A DNA stretch of 64,000 nt from Glycine soja (taxonomy: Eukaryota > Streptophyta > Magnoliopsida > Fabales > Fabaceae). Made by a program: the position numbers and the translations under genes. Shown in pieces: positions 49,480 to 63,100 of this stretch; within the stretch, counting starts at the first letter, position 1; each line of letters opens with the position of its first letter. The notes beneath the pieces are model-generated. The model was not told the origin of the DNA and searched no databases. It saw only the letters and a program-made list of their open reading frames with translations. The stretch covers positions 33,876,411 through 33,940,410 of the forward strand of contig NC_041004.1 of assembly GCF_004193775.1 (NCBI RefSeq), read 5' to 3'.

Positions 49480-49487
49480 AGCATACC

Positions 49488-50264
49488 TCACTAATTACTA
49501 ATTAGTGGGCCATGCAAGAATAATATTCATATATGTCTTTCATGCTCCTTTCAATATATTTATTTGTAAATGAAAATCTTTTAGATTTTATTTTTCACAC
49601 TAAGAAAAAATTAATTAATTATAAAAAACATCAAAGATTCTATTAGAAGAGTTTTCTATAAGAAAATTACTTATCATTTATCCTGTTTCTCTTTCATCCG
49701 AGCTATTTTTACTCCATTTTTTTTTTCTATTTATCTCTTCTTCTTTTACTATTTTACCTATCACATTCACGTCTATTACTTTTTCAAAAAAAAATTGTTC
49801 ATTTAAATATGATTTTTTTTAAATTTCTAGATATATTAATTTTTTTCTTAGTATTTTTACTTAATTATTTTCTATTCAAACATTAATAAAAATCAATTAA
49901 GTAGATAAAGAGATAAAAAAATAATTTTATAATGATACAAATAATTAACATATTTAATGTAATTAATTAAATTAATTTTTTAAATAACATAAATTAATTA
50001 AAATAATCTTATAATATCCTAAAGAATTCTCTAATCTATAATTGAATGCCAAATATGACTTTTCTTGTCCATTATAAGTGAGTTGTGGCCTTGAATTCAT
50101 ACCCTATTATTGATCTTGACTTTCCATAGCACGTGTATATAACTAGTGGTGCAAATTTATAGAAAAAATCATAGGAGTTCCTGGTGAGGCATAGTCAATC
50201 AATCATTTACGTGCTATCATAGGAAGTCTTAGCTTAGTAGCGAGCATATCCAGTAGAGAGACTC
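49488..50264. other. AT-rich upstream region of SDR copy D
   Basis: No gene is supported. The last about 150 bases correspond in position to the SDR promoter and leader, though similarity to copy C is low. GTATATAA at about 50134 is a possible TATA box. Confidence 0.45.
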
Positions 50265-51550
50265 ATGGGAAATGTTTCATTGGCTTCTGCTACTCTTGCC
50301 AGAAGGTAAAAATCCAAAGCCCAGCCTCTCCTAACAAAATCTGGCTATGAAAAATGGTTCTAGTTTTCATAAAACTTTAGGTTATTTATAAATTAATTTT
50401 AATTTATGTGAAAAAAATCATTTTATTTTCTTATAAGTATGTGTGGAAAACTTATCCAAACGTGATCGAAGAAAAATTCTTCACTGGTTAATTTTAATTT
50501 TGTTTTCAAAATAATTATTTAGCATAAGCTCATATATTGTTATTTGTGAAATACAATTTTGAAAAAACAAGCTAGAAAGGAAGGTGGCATCGATAACTGG
50601 TGGAGCAAGTGGTATAGGTGAATGCGTAGCAAGACTTTTCTCCAAGCATGGAGCCAAAGTGGTGATTGCAAATATCGAAGATGAGTTAGGCCACTCAATA
50701 TGCAAAGACTTAGATTCATCTTCCACCACTTACGTTCATTGTGATGTCATAAAAGAGGAACACATGGTGTACGACTAAAATATTAAACATGTGATTTTAC
50801 AAACAACAAAATGAAACATAAGTCATTAACAAATGTAGAAAACAAAATCAAAATATACCTCCAGTCATTGCTATGAAAGAACTGTTTTGCTTTGGTTCTT
50901 CCAAGCTCTAACTCTCTATGTAGATGGTGTATCAAATAAAGATGAAAGATGTGAGATCAGAGATCAAACACATATGCTATATATAGACATTTTACCATTA
51001 AGAATATATTTAGTAGTCATTATCACCCATTGATGTCATTCAATATTTGGCCTTTCAACTCCAAAACTGATGGAACACATGACTTTCTAAGTCCAAAACG
51101 TTCAGACCACTATTAAGGAGTTAATCAAAACTTTTAATAAAAATTATTACATTCTCCCACTTGGTTGAAATGTTTTGACTTTTTGGCTAAAATAAGCCAA
51201 TGCTTAATTTCCTTAAGAAATTAACATATGAATCATAGCGATAGTTCCTTTTATAACGAGTAATATCGTCCATGTATTACGACATGCTCAATTTTCTAAG
51301 TAGTATACTCAATGTTGTAATAAAACTTAATGAATAAACCTAATGTTTATTCTTGGTCCAAAACATAAATTTTCTCAAATAAATCAATGTGCACCTGAAT
51401 AGGAGAAAATATCACAGTAAAAGAGTTTCAACTCTAACATGTATGTATATAATTATAAAGTGGAACCAAGTCTCATTCTCTCTACATGATCCTTGAACTT
51501 AAATGGTGGCATGCCCTTAGTCAAAGGATCAACGATCATTAACTCAATGC

Positions 51551-54500
51551 TTATGTGCTCAATGACCACTTCTTGTCTTTTACTCCTTCTTTAATGGCTA
51601 AGTACTTAATGTTGATGTGCTTACTTCGACTTCCACTTTTGTTATTCTTAGCCATAAAGACAACAATTGAGTTATTGTAGAAAATTCTCAAAGGCCTTGA
51701 AATAGTATCAACTATTTTTAGCCCAAAAGTGAAACTCTTAAGCCATACACCATGTGATGTAACCACAAAGCACGAGATAAACTTAACTTCCATGGTAGAA
51801 GTAGCAGTCAAAGTCTGCCTAACACTCCTCCATAAAATATCTCCACTAGCCATCATGAAAATGTACCCAAATGTTGATTTGCAAGAATCAACACAGTCAA
51901 CAAAGTCTAAGTCTGAATAACTAATCCCATCTAGATTGTTTGTCTGTTTATGCATAAACATGTAATCTTTGGTCCCTTGATGGTACGTCACCACTTTCTT
52001 TGCAACTCTCCAGTGGTCAATACCTAGATTACTCTGATATCTTCGTAACAGTCTAGCTGCAAAAGCAATGTCGGGCCTTGTACATACTTGAGCATACATG
52101 AGGCTTCCAAAAACTAAAGCATAAGGAATGTTTTTCATCTGTTCCCTCTCAAAGTCATTCTTAGGGCATTGGTTCAAATTAAAGCTATCAGCCTTCACAA
52201 TGGGAGAGACACTTGGTGAACAATCTTTCATTTGAAATCTCTCTAAAATTTTGTTAATATAGGTTTCTTGTGATAGACCTAAAATACCTCAAGGTATACC
52301 TCTATGAATCTTAATGCCAATGACATAAGATGCATCACCCATATCCTTCATGTCAAAATTCTTAGACAAAAATTATTTCACCTCATATAGCAAACCCTGA
52401 CCATTGGTTGCAAGTAAAATATCATCTACATATAAAATAAGGAAACATATTTTACTCCCACTGACCTTGTGGTATATGCATTGATCCATGGGGTTTTCAT
52501 CAAAATCAAATGAAGAAATTGTCCCATGAAGCTTAAGGTACCATTGACGGGAGGCTTGTTTTAAACCATATATAGATTTCTTAAGTTTACAAACCAAATG
52601 CTCACCACTGCTAGAGAAGAAGCCTTCAGGTTGTTTTACATAAACCTGTTCTTCTAAATCACAATTAAGAAAGGTTGTTTTCACATCCATTTGTTGCAAC
52701 TCAAGGTCAAAATGAGAAATTAATGCCAATTTAATACAAAGAGAATCTTTCTTAGATACAGGAGAAAAAGATTATGTAATCGATTCCTTCTTTTTGAGTA
52801 AATCCCTTAGCAACGAGTCTTGCCTTGTATCTCTTGATTCCACAATCCTAGTAATATGATATGAACAATAAAACCTATAACCTTTAAAGCTTTCGAGATA
52901 TCCAATGAAATACCCACTAATAGTCCTATTGGATCAAGTGGCCTCAGAATAGTTAAGAAGGGGTGATTGAATTAATTATTCCTAAACCCTTACTAATTAA
53001 AAAATTACTCTTCTAAGGCTTTTACTTATGTTGTTAAGAGAATAAGGAGTAGAAGAGAAACTTAACCAAAAGTAAAAGCGGAAATTAAAATGGACAACGA
53101 AAAGTAAAAGAGTAGGGAAGAAGGAGACAAACACACAAGAGTTTTTATACTGGTTCGGCAACAACCAGCGCCTACATCCAGTCCCCAAGCGACCTGTGGT
53201 CCTTGAGATTTCTTTCAACCTTGTAAAAATCCTTTTACAAGCAAAGATCCACAAGGGATGTACCCTCCCTTATTCTCTTTGAACCTAGTGGATGTAACCT
53301 CCACTAGAACTGATCCACAAGAGATGTACCATCTCTCGTTCTCAGTCAAACCCAAGTAGATGTACCCTCTACTTGTACCACAAAGGATGTACCCTCCAAT
53401 GTGTTAAGACAAAGATCTCAGGCGGTTAAACCTTTGATACTTTGTGAATGGGGATACAAAAGAATTCTCAGGCGGTTAGTCCTTTGAATACTTTTGTATA
53501 AGGGAAAGGGAAGAATCAAAAGAATTCTCAGATTGTGTCGTTTTGAATTATTTGACAAGGGAGAAGGGAGACACAAAAGAATTCGGGCGGTTAGTCCTTT
53601 TTTCTTTTGGAAAAGGAAGAAGAGAGACACAAAAAGAATTCAGGCGGTTAGTCCTTGGCGAATTCTTTTTGGCAAAGGGAGAAGAGAATGAAAAAGATGA
53701 ATAACACAAGTTTTCAAGGTTTAGAAAACCAGAAAACTTTGGAAAGCTTTTGGCACAAAGAAGAAGAAGAAGAAGTTCAAAGAGATTCAAGGCTTGTAAA
53801 GGATTGTATAAAATTGATTGGAAAAGTATATTGAAAAGCAAATCAAAGCCTTGCTTTTATAGACTCTTCATGTCTAGCCAAGAGGACCATTTAGAAGAGT
53901 TATAACTTTTAGAAAAACTTAAAAACAATTTGAAAAAGTCAAAAACCTTTTGAAGAGTTACATCTTTAGATTTATTCAGAAACAATCACTGGTAATCGAT
54001 TACCAAATCAGTGTAATCGATTACATAAGGCTTTTATGTGAAAGGATGTAACTCTTCACATTTGAATTTGAATTTCAACGTTCAAAGGCATTGGTAATCG
54101 ATTACCAAAACATTGTAATCGATTACATCTTTTTGAAATTAATTGGAATGTTGTAAATTCAGTTTGAAAACTTTTTCAAATCCATTTTGCTACTGGTAAT
54201 CAATTAAAATAATATGGTAATCGATTACCAGAGAGTAAAAACTCTTTGGTAAACATGTTTTGAGAAAAAAAATCATGTGCTACTCAGTTTTTGAAAAAAC
54301 CTTTTCATACTTATCTTGATTAAGCTTTTTCTTGATTCTTGAATAGCCTTTTCTTGATTCTTGAATCTTGAGTCTTGAACCTTGATCTCTTGAATCTTGA
54401 TTCTTGATTCTTGAATTCAACTTTCCTCTTGAATCTTGAAGTGTTCTTGATTTGATTGACCTTTGAGCTTTTTGTCATTACCTTTGTCATCATCTTTTGT

Positions 54501-56570
54501 TATCATCTTTGTTATCATCAAAACATCTTTGAATCACTCTTGATTCACCATGAAGCTTTGCTTCTACAAGTCCTTGGCTCAAGTTTCTTCTCATGTGGGT
54601 TATATATATTCTCACCTCAGATGGACAACCCCAAACAGACATATGTTTCATACTTGATTTCCAACCTGTAAACAACTCAAAAGGTGTCTTTAGGATAACC
54701 TTGGTTGGAACATGATTTAATATATATATTGTCGCCTTTGGTGCTTCAGCCCACAAGGATTTAGGAATATTGGAGTTTCTAATCATACTTCATACCATGT
54801 CCAATAATATTTAGTTCCTTCTTTCTACAACACCATTATGATTTTGATAACCAAGCATAGTGTACTAGGCAACAATCCCATAGTATATCTGCCACAATAT
54901 TCTCCACCTCTATCTAATCTCACTATTTTTATTTGCTTGCCACATTGGTTCTCAACTTCAGCCTTAAAGACTTTGAAGGCATCCAATGTTTCATTTTTGT
55001 TATGAAGCAAATAAACATTCATATATTGTGAATAATCATCTATAAAGGTGATAAAATATTTCTGACCACGTGCATCCATATCTGAACAACAAATATCAGT
55101 ATGAATTATTTCTAATATGCTTGAACTCCTATTAACACCTTTCTTAGACATGTTGGTCTACTTACCTTTCATGAAGTCCACACAAGTCTAACCTTTTAAT
55201 CCTCTCAATGGAGATATCTCCTAATCTCCAGGGCCATAACATAGAGGAATTCTCATTACCTTTTAATACCATTTTGAAACTGCATTGAACTATAAGTGGC
55301 ATCATTTTGTAAACCAAGAAGATAAAGACCATCAGACAAGATATCATTCCCAACACATTCAGAATTATAAAATAACTCAAATGATGTGTCTTTAAAATTA
55401 AAGGAATATCCAAAAGGCACGAGTCTAGAAACATAAATCAAGTTTCGGGAAAAACTTGGCACATAAAAAGTCCTTTCTAATTTCAAAATAAAGTCATTAC
55501 TTAAAGTTAAAATGCAAGTTCTAATAGCCTCCACAGGTGAGCCTAGCTTATTGCCTGATAAAATGCTTTGCTCACTCCCCCACTTTTTTCCTTAGGTTTT
55601 GCATATCTTGTAAAGAATTTGCAATATGGATTGTAGATCCAAAATCAATCCACCATGTGTTAATATTAACACTAGCCATATTAGATTCATAACATAATAA
55701 TGAAATTGATTTACCTTTCTTCTCAAGCCATTTTTGAAATTTGGGGCAATTCTTCTTCGTGTGTCTCTTCTTCTTACAAAATAAACACTTTGTCACCTTC
55801 TTAATATCAACTTGAGGTGGTATTTTATCATTCCCTTTCTTATTAGCTTGAGACCTAGTTGTTTTGTTCTTCCCACAAGTAGTTGTTAGCAATGCACTCT
55901 CACCCATCTCCATTACAAGCTTTTCTTCTTCCTGAACCCACATGGTCATTAATTCATTTATAGACCATTTTTCCTTATGTGTGTTGTAGGAAATCTTAAA
56001 TAACCCATATTCCGGTGGAAGGGTGTTCAAAATGAAGTGCACCAAGAAGGACTCAAACATATTAACCTCCAATTTCTTAAGTTGAGTTAAAATATCTCGC
56101 ATTTGCATTATGTACTAATGCACACCTTTCACACTGGTGAGCTAGAGAGAGGAGAACTTCATGATCAGGGTGCTTTCCTTGCTAAAGCCTTATCTGAAGT
56201 GATGAACTAGTTATCAATAGCCTTAAGCAAGTCTCAGACTTTTTATGTTGGTCAACAGAACCACATATCCTAGCCGAGAGTTTAGTCTTAATGAACATCA
56301 CGTTGAGTCAGTTAGATCGCTCCCACCACTCATATAGCACAACAACAATTGGGCTACTTTCTTCAATGATTGCATGTAACTCATCTTTCCTTATAGCATA
56401 GTCTATGTCTATCCACCCCAATTGCAGAAGAATTCTCTCCTTTCATATCTTATAGTTATCTCCTCAGAGTTTGGGAAAATCACATTGAATATCATAAAAA
56501 CTAACCATTTGAGAAGTTGCCAAAATCCAAAGGATTATGTCAAAATTTGAGGCATATTAATTTTAATTGT
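51551..56570 (-). pseudogene. gag-pol: copia gag-pol of the inserted element, interrupted
   Basis: In minus-strand order: gag near 56570-55600 with a knuckle (CLFCKKKRHTKKNC); integrase near 55430-54600 (GQKYFITFIDDYSQYMNVYL, GVNRSSSILEIIHTDICCSD); then the nested insertion; then reverse transcriptase near 52730-52375 (DVKTTFLNCDLEEQVYVKQ, YVDDILLATN) and RNase H near 52230-51555 (FYNNSIVVFMAKN, HINIKYLAIKEG). Several stops and frameshifts occur, but longer frames survive than in the + oriented copy, suggesting later insertion. AT-rich leader 56580-57617 is non-coding and parallels 40900-41636. Confidence 0.88.
52928..54569. mobile_element. Nested insertion of unknown class, with GGTAATCGATTACC palindromes
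   Basis: It interrupts the copia integrase-RT region exactly between duplicated GTCCT sequences (52923-52927 and 54570-54574), so it transposed. The ends read ATTGGATCAAGTGG and GCAAAGCTTC-like in opposite sense, without clear TG..CA or long inverted repeats. Internal features: dispersed GATGTACCCTCC (53265-53400), four or five copies of CAGGCGGTTAGTCCTTT (53410-53660), GGTAATCGATTACC and variants (53990-54230), and CTTGATTCTTGAAT repeats (54300-54440). No coding frame. I recall this repeat as common in soybean. Confidence 0.7.
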
Positions 56571-58577
56571 ATGTTTTCCCAATGTAAACATACCAAAAAA
56601 TTGAATCTTGTGACATAAAAATTGTCTGTGTGCTAAATTTTTAATTCAATAAGATACAAATAAACTTTATGATAGAATAATCAAATTACATACTCAAATT
56701 CATACTTTATAGGTACAACATGAAAATAATTTGATTTTTCTATTGCAAATATTTACTTTATGATAAAAGTACCAAATTATACATCACCTCATGATCCCTA
56801 TGGGTAAACCTTGAAAAATAATATGACATTTTATCCTAGTTAATTATACAAATATAATAAAAATTCTCGTGGGATAAAATTCATTATATAAAGTATAACT
56901 AATCACAATATTATGCCTAATTCCTTATATGATCTTTAAACAACTTAATATATAATTTTAATCAAATTATAGATGTTGTGGCTAATCCATAATTAATCAA
57001 AATTATAAAGATCACTTAGACATAAAACTTAATCATATGAGAATAAATCATATTATACACTTCAAGATCAAGATATAATACAATGATGAATAAAATTCTC
57101 ATATATAATTGCATAATTGAAACATAATATTATGCATTTGATTTCATATATATATGCACAAAATAAGATTTTCCAGAATATATTCATGCATAAAATAAAT
57201 CAAAATTGCACAAATTGCAAAAGTAAACAAAAATGCATAAGGGTATAAGATACATGAAAACGAATAAATATCAAAGAACCTTAAAATGGCCCAGTGGCTC
57301 ATGCAATATCCAGGAAGCTATAGGTTTCTAGTTTAAGACCCAACCAGCATAGAAATGGTCCATTTTCTTTTAAACGACCAAAAATTCACTATTCATCATC
57401 TTCAACCTCTGGCGGGTCAATCCGACCTATATACAGACCCGGTTGGTTCTCACTCATTTGAGCATCATTTTACACTATTCAAAAGCTAGAAACCAAGGAA
57501 ATAAACCAAAATAAAAGATTTCTAATCTTATTTTTAAAAAACAAGGCTCTAAACACCAAAACGAAATAAGATCGAAAAAATACTGAAAACCAAAAATGGA
57601 CAAGGCAAAGACAATTGAGGCTCTAATATCAAATGTAAGACTAAAATATCAAACCTGTGATGTTACAAACAACAAAATGAAACACATGTCATTAACAAAT
57701 GTGAAAAATAAAATCTAAATATACCTCCAACCATTGCCATGAAGAGCTGCTTTGTTTTGGTTCTTCTAAGCTTTCTCTCTCTCTCTCTGTAGATGGTGTA
57801 TTAGACGAAAATAAAAGATGTGAGCTCAAGGATCAAACACATGTGCTATATATAGGCATTCTACCATCAAGAATGTATTTAGTAGCCATTACCACCAATT
57901 GATGTCATTCAATATTTGGTCTTTCAACTCCAAAACTAATGGAGTACTTGACCTTCTCAGCCAAAAACGTTTAGACCACTATTAAAGAGTTAATCAAAGT
58001 TTTTAATAAAAATTATTACACATCAAACATGCTCATTTCAAAGTTCAGTAAACTAGACATCATGCATAACAATGTTGGTATAATTGGTGTGTGGAACCCT
58101 AGCATACTGCATAACAAGAAGTTTCAATTTTAGCAAGTTATCATTGTCAACCTGGACGAAGTGTTCTTAGGAATGAAGCACGCCGTGAGGGTGATGATCC
58201 CTTCTCGACATGGCAGCATAGTTGCAATGGCTAGCATTTGTGGATGCATAGGCGGCGTGGCTTCGCAAGCCTACACGAGCTCGAAACACAACATCGTGGA
58301 GCTCGTGCGAAATGCTGTCGTGGAGCTTGGACCCTTAAGGATTCGAGTTAATATTGTTTCTCCTTATGAGTAAAACATTCCTCAACACTGATGATGAGGG
58401 GATTGATGCATTGTATTCCAATCTTAAGGGTACTATTTTTAAGCCCCAAGACGTGGTTGAAGTTGTTCTTTACTTGGGAAGTTGTGAGTCCAAGTATGTT
58501 AGTAGGCATGACCTTGTAGTGGATGAGGGGCTCACTGTTGTAAATCATGGTTTATGTGTGTTTAGGCAATCAGTGTA

Positions 58578-58951
58578 GGTTCTTAATTTGTACTTTAAGT
58601 CGTTTCAAGTGTTTTGAATTATAACATCAGCTAAATATTCATTAATAAGGAATAGGTTTAATTAAGTTGTGTGCTTGCAAAATGGAATGAATACAAGACT
58701 ACAAACTAATAAAACTTTTGATATATTGTTTGGATGTGTTATGATGGAATAATACAAAATTTCTATTCTATTTTATTTCTCCTAAATTAGGAAGGGGGAA
58801 AATTGATAAATACTGAAATGGATTGGAATTTGTTACTAAACTAAGTGGGAGGAAAGAGTGAAAAGTTGGCAAAAAAAATAATTTCATAGCATATGGAACA
58901 TCTATTACAAAACACAAAGGAAAAAACAAAAGGAATGGGACAATGTAAAAT
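58578..58951. other. 3' flank of SDR copy D
   Basis: AT-rich, no gene. The segment just after the stop codon may retain the old 3' UTR. Confidence 0.5.
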
Positions 58952-59166
58952 GATATATGGACACCTATATATCACAAACACCTATTTTGACACATTTTTT
59001 TAATATTTTCTTCTTTCTATTAAATCATATCATAATCATAATTATATTTCTCTCTCAAGGTTTCTAATAGCATATGGATGTCTAGAGATAGAAGAAGAAG
59101 AAGAAGAAGAAGAAGAAGAAGATATCAAATAGGTGTTTATGATATATGGATGTCCATCCATATATC
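58952..59166. mobile_element. MITE with long inverted ends (215 bases)
   Basis: The left end, GATATATGGACACC plus TATATATCACAAACACCTATTTTGA, is inverted at the right end (CAAATAGGTGTTTATGATATATGG, then CCATCCATATATC). A GAAGAA microsatellite sits inside at 59090-59121. It has no coding capacity. No clear target duplication was identified; the superfamily is unknown. Confidence 0.6.
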
Positions 59167-60118
59167 TTACTCATTCATGTCAAAAGATCAATCAACCAAA
59201 TTCCATAATACAAACGAAGAAGAGTTAAAGTTGTCCCAATAAGCAATTAACTTTAGTCAGATTGAAAAGGTGAGTCAAAATATAAAATTGGGTCAACCTA
59301 GTCCAACTCACATTCTTTTTGGAAAGTCATTTTATTGGCTCAATCTAGAGGGCAACAAACTGAATTTGTCTTTTTTTCTTATCAGCCAATTTTAATTGTT
59401 AGGGGGGTGAATAAGTCTTACGAAATATAAAGATGGGCTTTGCTTCTTGCATCAAGCAAATTTCTTCTACACCCAACATTTTTTCATTAATTCCCAATTT
59501 ACCCTTTTTCATTCTTCTTATTTGTTCGTTCCTGTTTCATTTTGTTGTTACACCATTCATTGGTTTGTTAGAGGTTGAGGTCTTCGTTCCATTGTGGCTG
59601 GTTTTGTTGACGTGCATTGTCACAATGGTTGGTTACATGCTGCATTTAATGTAATATATTTGTATCAATATTATTACATTAAATAGTTTATTCAAGTGTA
59701 AAAAATATGAAAATTTAGATATAAATTATTATATATATGCTTATCAATTTTAATGTAATATATTAGTATAGATAGTAAAAATAATAATAAAATTATGTCA
59801 TACTATATGTTAGAAAAATATATTTATTGACGTATCTACATAAATGTTAGAGTAATATCTTTAATTGTTACATTAATAGTTTTTGTCAAGTGTAGAAGAT
59901 TTTAAAATAAATTTTAATGTTTACGTTTTTTTAAAATAAAAATATTTATTTATAAATAATTAGAATTAATTAAAATTAATAACAATTCATATATTTTATT
60001 GAGATAAATTATTATTATATGTATGTAGATGTATGAATTATTATATGTCAATCTATATAGGCTATATGTATGAAATTTCATTAGTTTGTCATTGAAAGTT
60101 TTTTAATGTTTTGTTAAG
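59167..60118. other. AT-rich spacer upstream of the Mutator-like element gene
   Basis: No gene is supported. Two diverged copies of a TAATATNTTTNNTTATTACATTAA-type block followed by TCAAGTGTA occur near 59650 and 59860. They may be 5' parts of the Mutator-like element; no terminal inverted repeat was found. Confidence 0.45.
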
Positions 60119-63100
60119 ATGAACGAAGATGAGTGGATATATGAGAGCATTATGTCTGAATAAATTAATATTAATGATGACAATGGAGAGAAATTAGTTG
60201 TGTTTGAAAATATTGATTGTTTTGATGCCTTCAATACTTCTCAGGTATTGATATAATTTTGTATTTGGTTAAAGTAAGTAAATAAATGTCTTAAGAAGAC
60301 TAAACATGTATTACCCCTTTTGTAGGTGTTTGCTACCAGTGAGGATGTATTGTAATGGGCTCATACAATTGTGTATGATATTGGTTTTGTGGCTATGATA
60401 ATAAGGTTAGACACATCAACTGGAAAGAGAGGAAGAACCTCATTTGTTTTATTTGGTTATGAAAAGAGTGGAAAATATAGAACATATAAGAAAGATTTAG
60501 TAGAAATGGTGACTAATACTAGAAAATATGGGTGTCCCTTTAAGTTGTGAGCGAAACCAACCTTGGGAGGTCAATGGTGAATGGTCAACTTAATATGTGA
60601 GACTCATAATCATGCATTTGCTAAGTCATTCACTGAATATCCATATGTTGGTCGACTAACTAAGGATGAGAAGATTATTATTGATGATATGACAAAATCA
60701 ATGGTCAAACCAAAGAATATTCTTCTCACTTTGAAGTAGCACAATACTAACAATTGTACAACAATGAAGCAAGTGTACAATGTAAGATATGCATACCGTT
60801 CTTCTATAAGAGGCAGTAATAGTGAAATGCAAAAATTAAGCAATGTCTGTCATTTGGTATTATTCATAGATAATACATACAAAACAAACAAATTATAGGC
60901 TACCTTTACTTGACATTGTTGGTGTGACACCTACTGGGATGACATTTTCAGTTGCATTTGCCTATTTGCAAGGCAAATGTATAAACAATGTTGTATGAGC
61001 TCTTGAACAATTTAAAGATATTTTTATGAGACGTGATGCAATACCTCAAGTTATTGTTACTGACAGAGATTCAACATTGATGAATGCAGTGAAAATTGTG
61101 TTCCCTGAGGCAACTAACTTGTTGTGTCGGTTTCACATTGAAAAGAATGAGAAGGCAAAATGTAAAACCCTTGTGGGTAAAAAAAATGCATGGGACTTTG
61201 TGATGGAAGCATGAGGGAATCTTGGGGATTGTCCTACTAAGACACAATATGATAACTGTCTTATGAAGTTTGAATTTTCTCACCATGACCAATGTTTGTT
61301 GACTATGTGAAACAAACATGGTCGATTCCCTACAAACAAATATTTGTTAAAGCATGGACGAATAAGGTGATACATCTAGGAAACACAACAACTAAAAGGT
61401 ATGAAAATGGTAAATGTATATTGGTTTTAATAAGAACACATTTATGGATAAAAATAATTGTTTGTGTTTTTCAAATAGAGGGTTCAGTCTGCACATTGGG
61501 CCTTAAAGAGACTATTGTGTAATAGCCTTGGAGACCTATGTAGTATTTGGGAAGCCATGAACAACATGATCACTCTACAACACACTAAAGTTAAGGCGTC
61601 TTTTGAGACAATTACAAATGTGGTCGGACATATTTTTATAGTTACCTTATACGAGACACTAATTGACATGGTATTTAGATATGTGTTAAACCAAATTGCT
61701 ATTAAGTTTGAGCGGGTGAATTATGCTGGCATTGACAGTTCTCATTGTGGATGTATTATGAGAACTACTCATGGTATCCCATGTGCATGTGAGCTAGCTA
61801 GATATGTTGTTGGTAGCATACCACTTGACACGGGTTCTTAAAAGAAACAGATGACCAAACAAGAAACATCAATGAAGGGTGATCCGTCTTACGGGGAGTA
61901 TGTGGATGCATTACATTCGGTGCAAAATAGCTCATCCACACTGAAACATTATGCATCATCATCTGAACAAACAAAACCAAATAAGAAGTGTCGCAACCTA
62001 CCCTTCGACAGGAGGACGAGGTGAAATAAAAAGGGGCGTCTTCCAAAAAGGAAAACTCGTGGGAGTCACCACCAATGTTTATTTGAGGAAAACGTTAGAA
62101 AAACAAAAAAAGAGGTTTGCAAATTTTGAAAATAAGGGTTCGGAAGTTGTTTGCGCATAGGGAAGGTATTAGCACCCCACGTGCCCGTCCCATGGGATGG
62201 CAACCTTTAATCGAGTGTGCAAAAAACGTGACTTCAAAATTATTTGGTTTCCCTTTTTATATTTTTTTTTTGGGATCAACAAGGGTGTTGCCCTTGCTCC
62301 TACGTATCCTCAGGTGCGATGAGGAATTCAGACCTACGTAGTTCTTTAAAGCGAGAAAGTTGTGTGTTGAATTGGTTTTAGGCTTTTGAAAGATTCATTT
62401 TAACTAACAAAAACAAGAAGAGGTGGTTAAGGCGTTGGACCTTGAACAATCTCAAGTGACTTTAATGGAGATAAATTCAGTTATATGTTGATTTTATCTT
62501 GGTTTTGTTCATTAACTTTCAATCTCTTTAAAAGACGACTTACAACACTAATGATCGGTTAAAATTTACTTTACAAAAGAAAAAAGGTTACCGATGATAG
62601 AAGAAGGAGATGAAGATACACAAAACAACAAAGAGGACCCCTAAGGGTGCATAGATCGTGTTCAAATCTCTAAGAAAAAACACTAACCGAATGGCAAACG
62701 AAGAACACGTAGCGAGAAACGGCATAAGGACTGATTATGGTCATGATTCGGTAGCGCTTCGGCCTCGTTTTCCTCTTCTTCCTTCTTCTTCTCTCTGATT
62801 TCTCTCAATTCCTTCAATACTCAATGTTAGAACCCCTTCCTCAGCCCTCCTTCACACCTATAGCAAAAGATGGCATTTGGGACCATGGCAGCTCGCCCAG
62901 GCAAGCTGGTTCCTTCAGTCCTAAGCAATTTGGGGGCCTCGGCTAGCCTAGGCGAGCCAGGGTCCAGAAAACTCCCTAAAATGACCCTTTTGCCCCTCCT
63001 TTCGGTATCTTTCGCATCCTTGACCAAAATATCGAACGATCTTTCGTCTTGTGCGGTAAATGGTGTCGAACAACACAATTCGGTTAGTGAGAATCAAAAC

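Larger units (their letters stand above)
50768..58020 (-). mobile_element. Ty1/copia retrotransposon inserted in SDR copy D
   Basis: In plus-strand coordinates the two LTRs span 50768-51151 (3' LTR) and 57634-58020 (5' LTR), both reading TGTA(C/A)GACTAAAATAT at their left and AAATTATTACA at their right ends. The polypurine tract (reverse of TTCTCCCACTTGG) adjoins the 3' LTR. The primer site (TTTGATATTAGAGCC in element sense, resembling initiator tRNA-Met) adjoins the 5' LTR. Flanks CATGG and CATCA match at three of five positions, a decayed target duplication. The LTRs differ visibly. A second repeat is nested at 52928-54569. Confidence 0.9.
50265..58577 (+). pseudogene. SDR copy D, interrupted by a copia element
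   Basis: The first exon, 50265-50305, encodes MGNVSLASATLAR and has a GT donor. The second exon resumes near 50571 with SITGGASGIGECVARLFSKH and CDVIKEEH, stops at 50767, and continues after the copia element at 58021 (KFSKLDIM-like, then NLDEVFLGMKHAVRVMIPS, ICGCIGGVASQAYTSSKHN), ending CVFRQSV at 58577. Lesions: the splice acceptor CAGG of copy C is CAAG here; a frameshift just after the insertion; a stop before QVIIVN; and a deletion of about 20 bases after SPY that removes the VVTP loop and shifts frame. The catalytic YTSSK is kept. Non-functional; its origin in the array predates the insertion. Confidence 0.9.
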
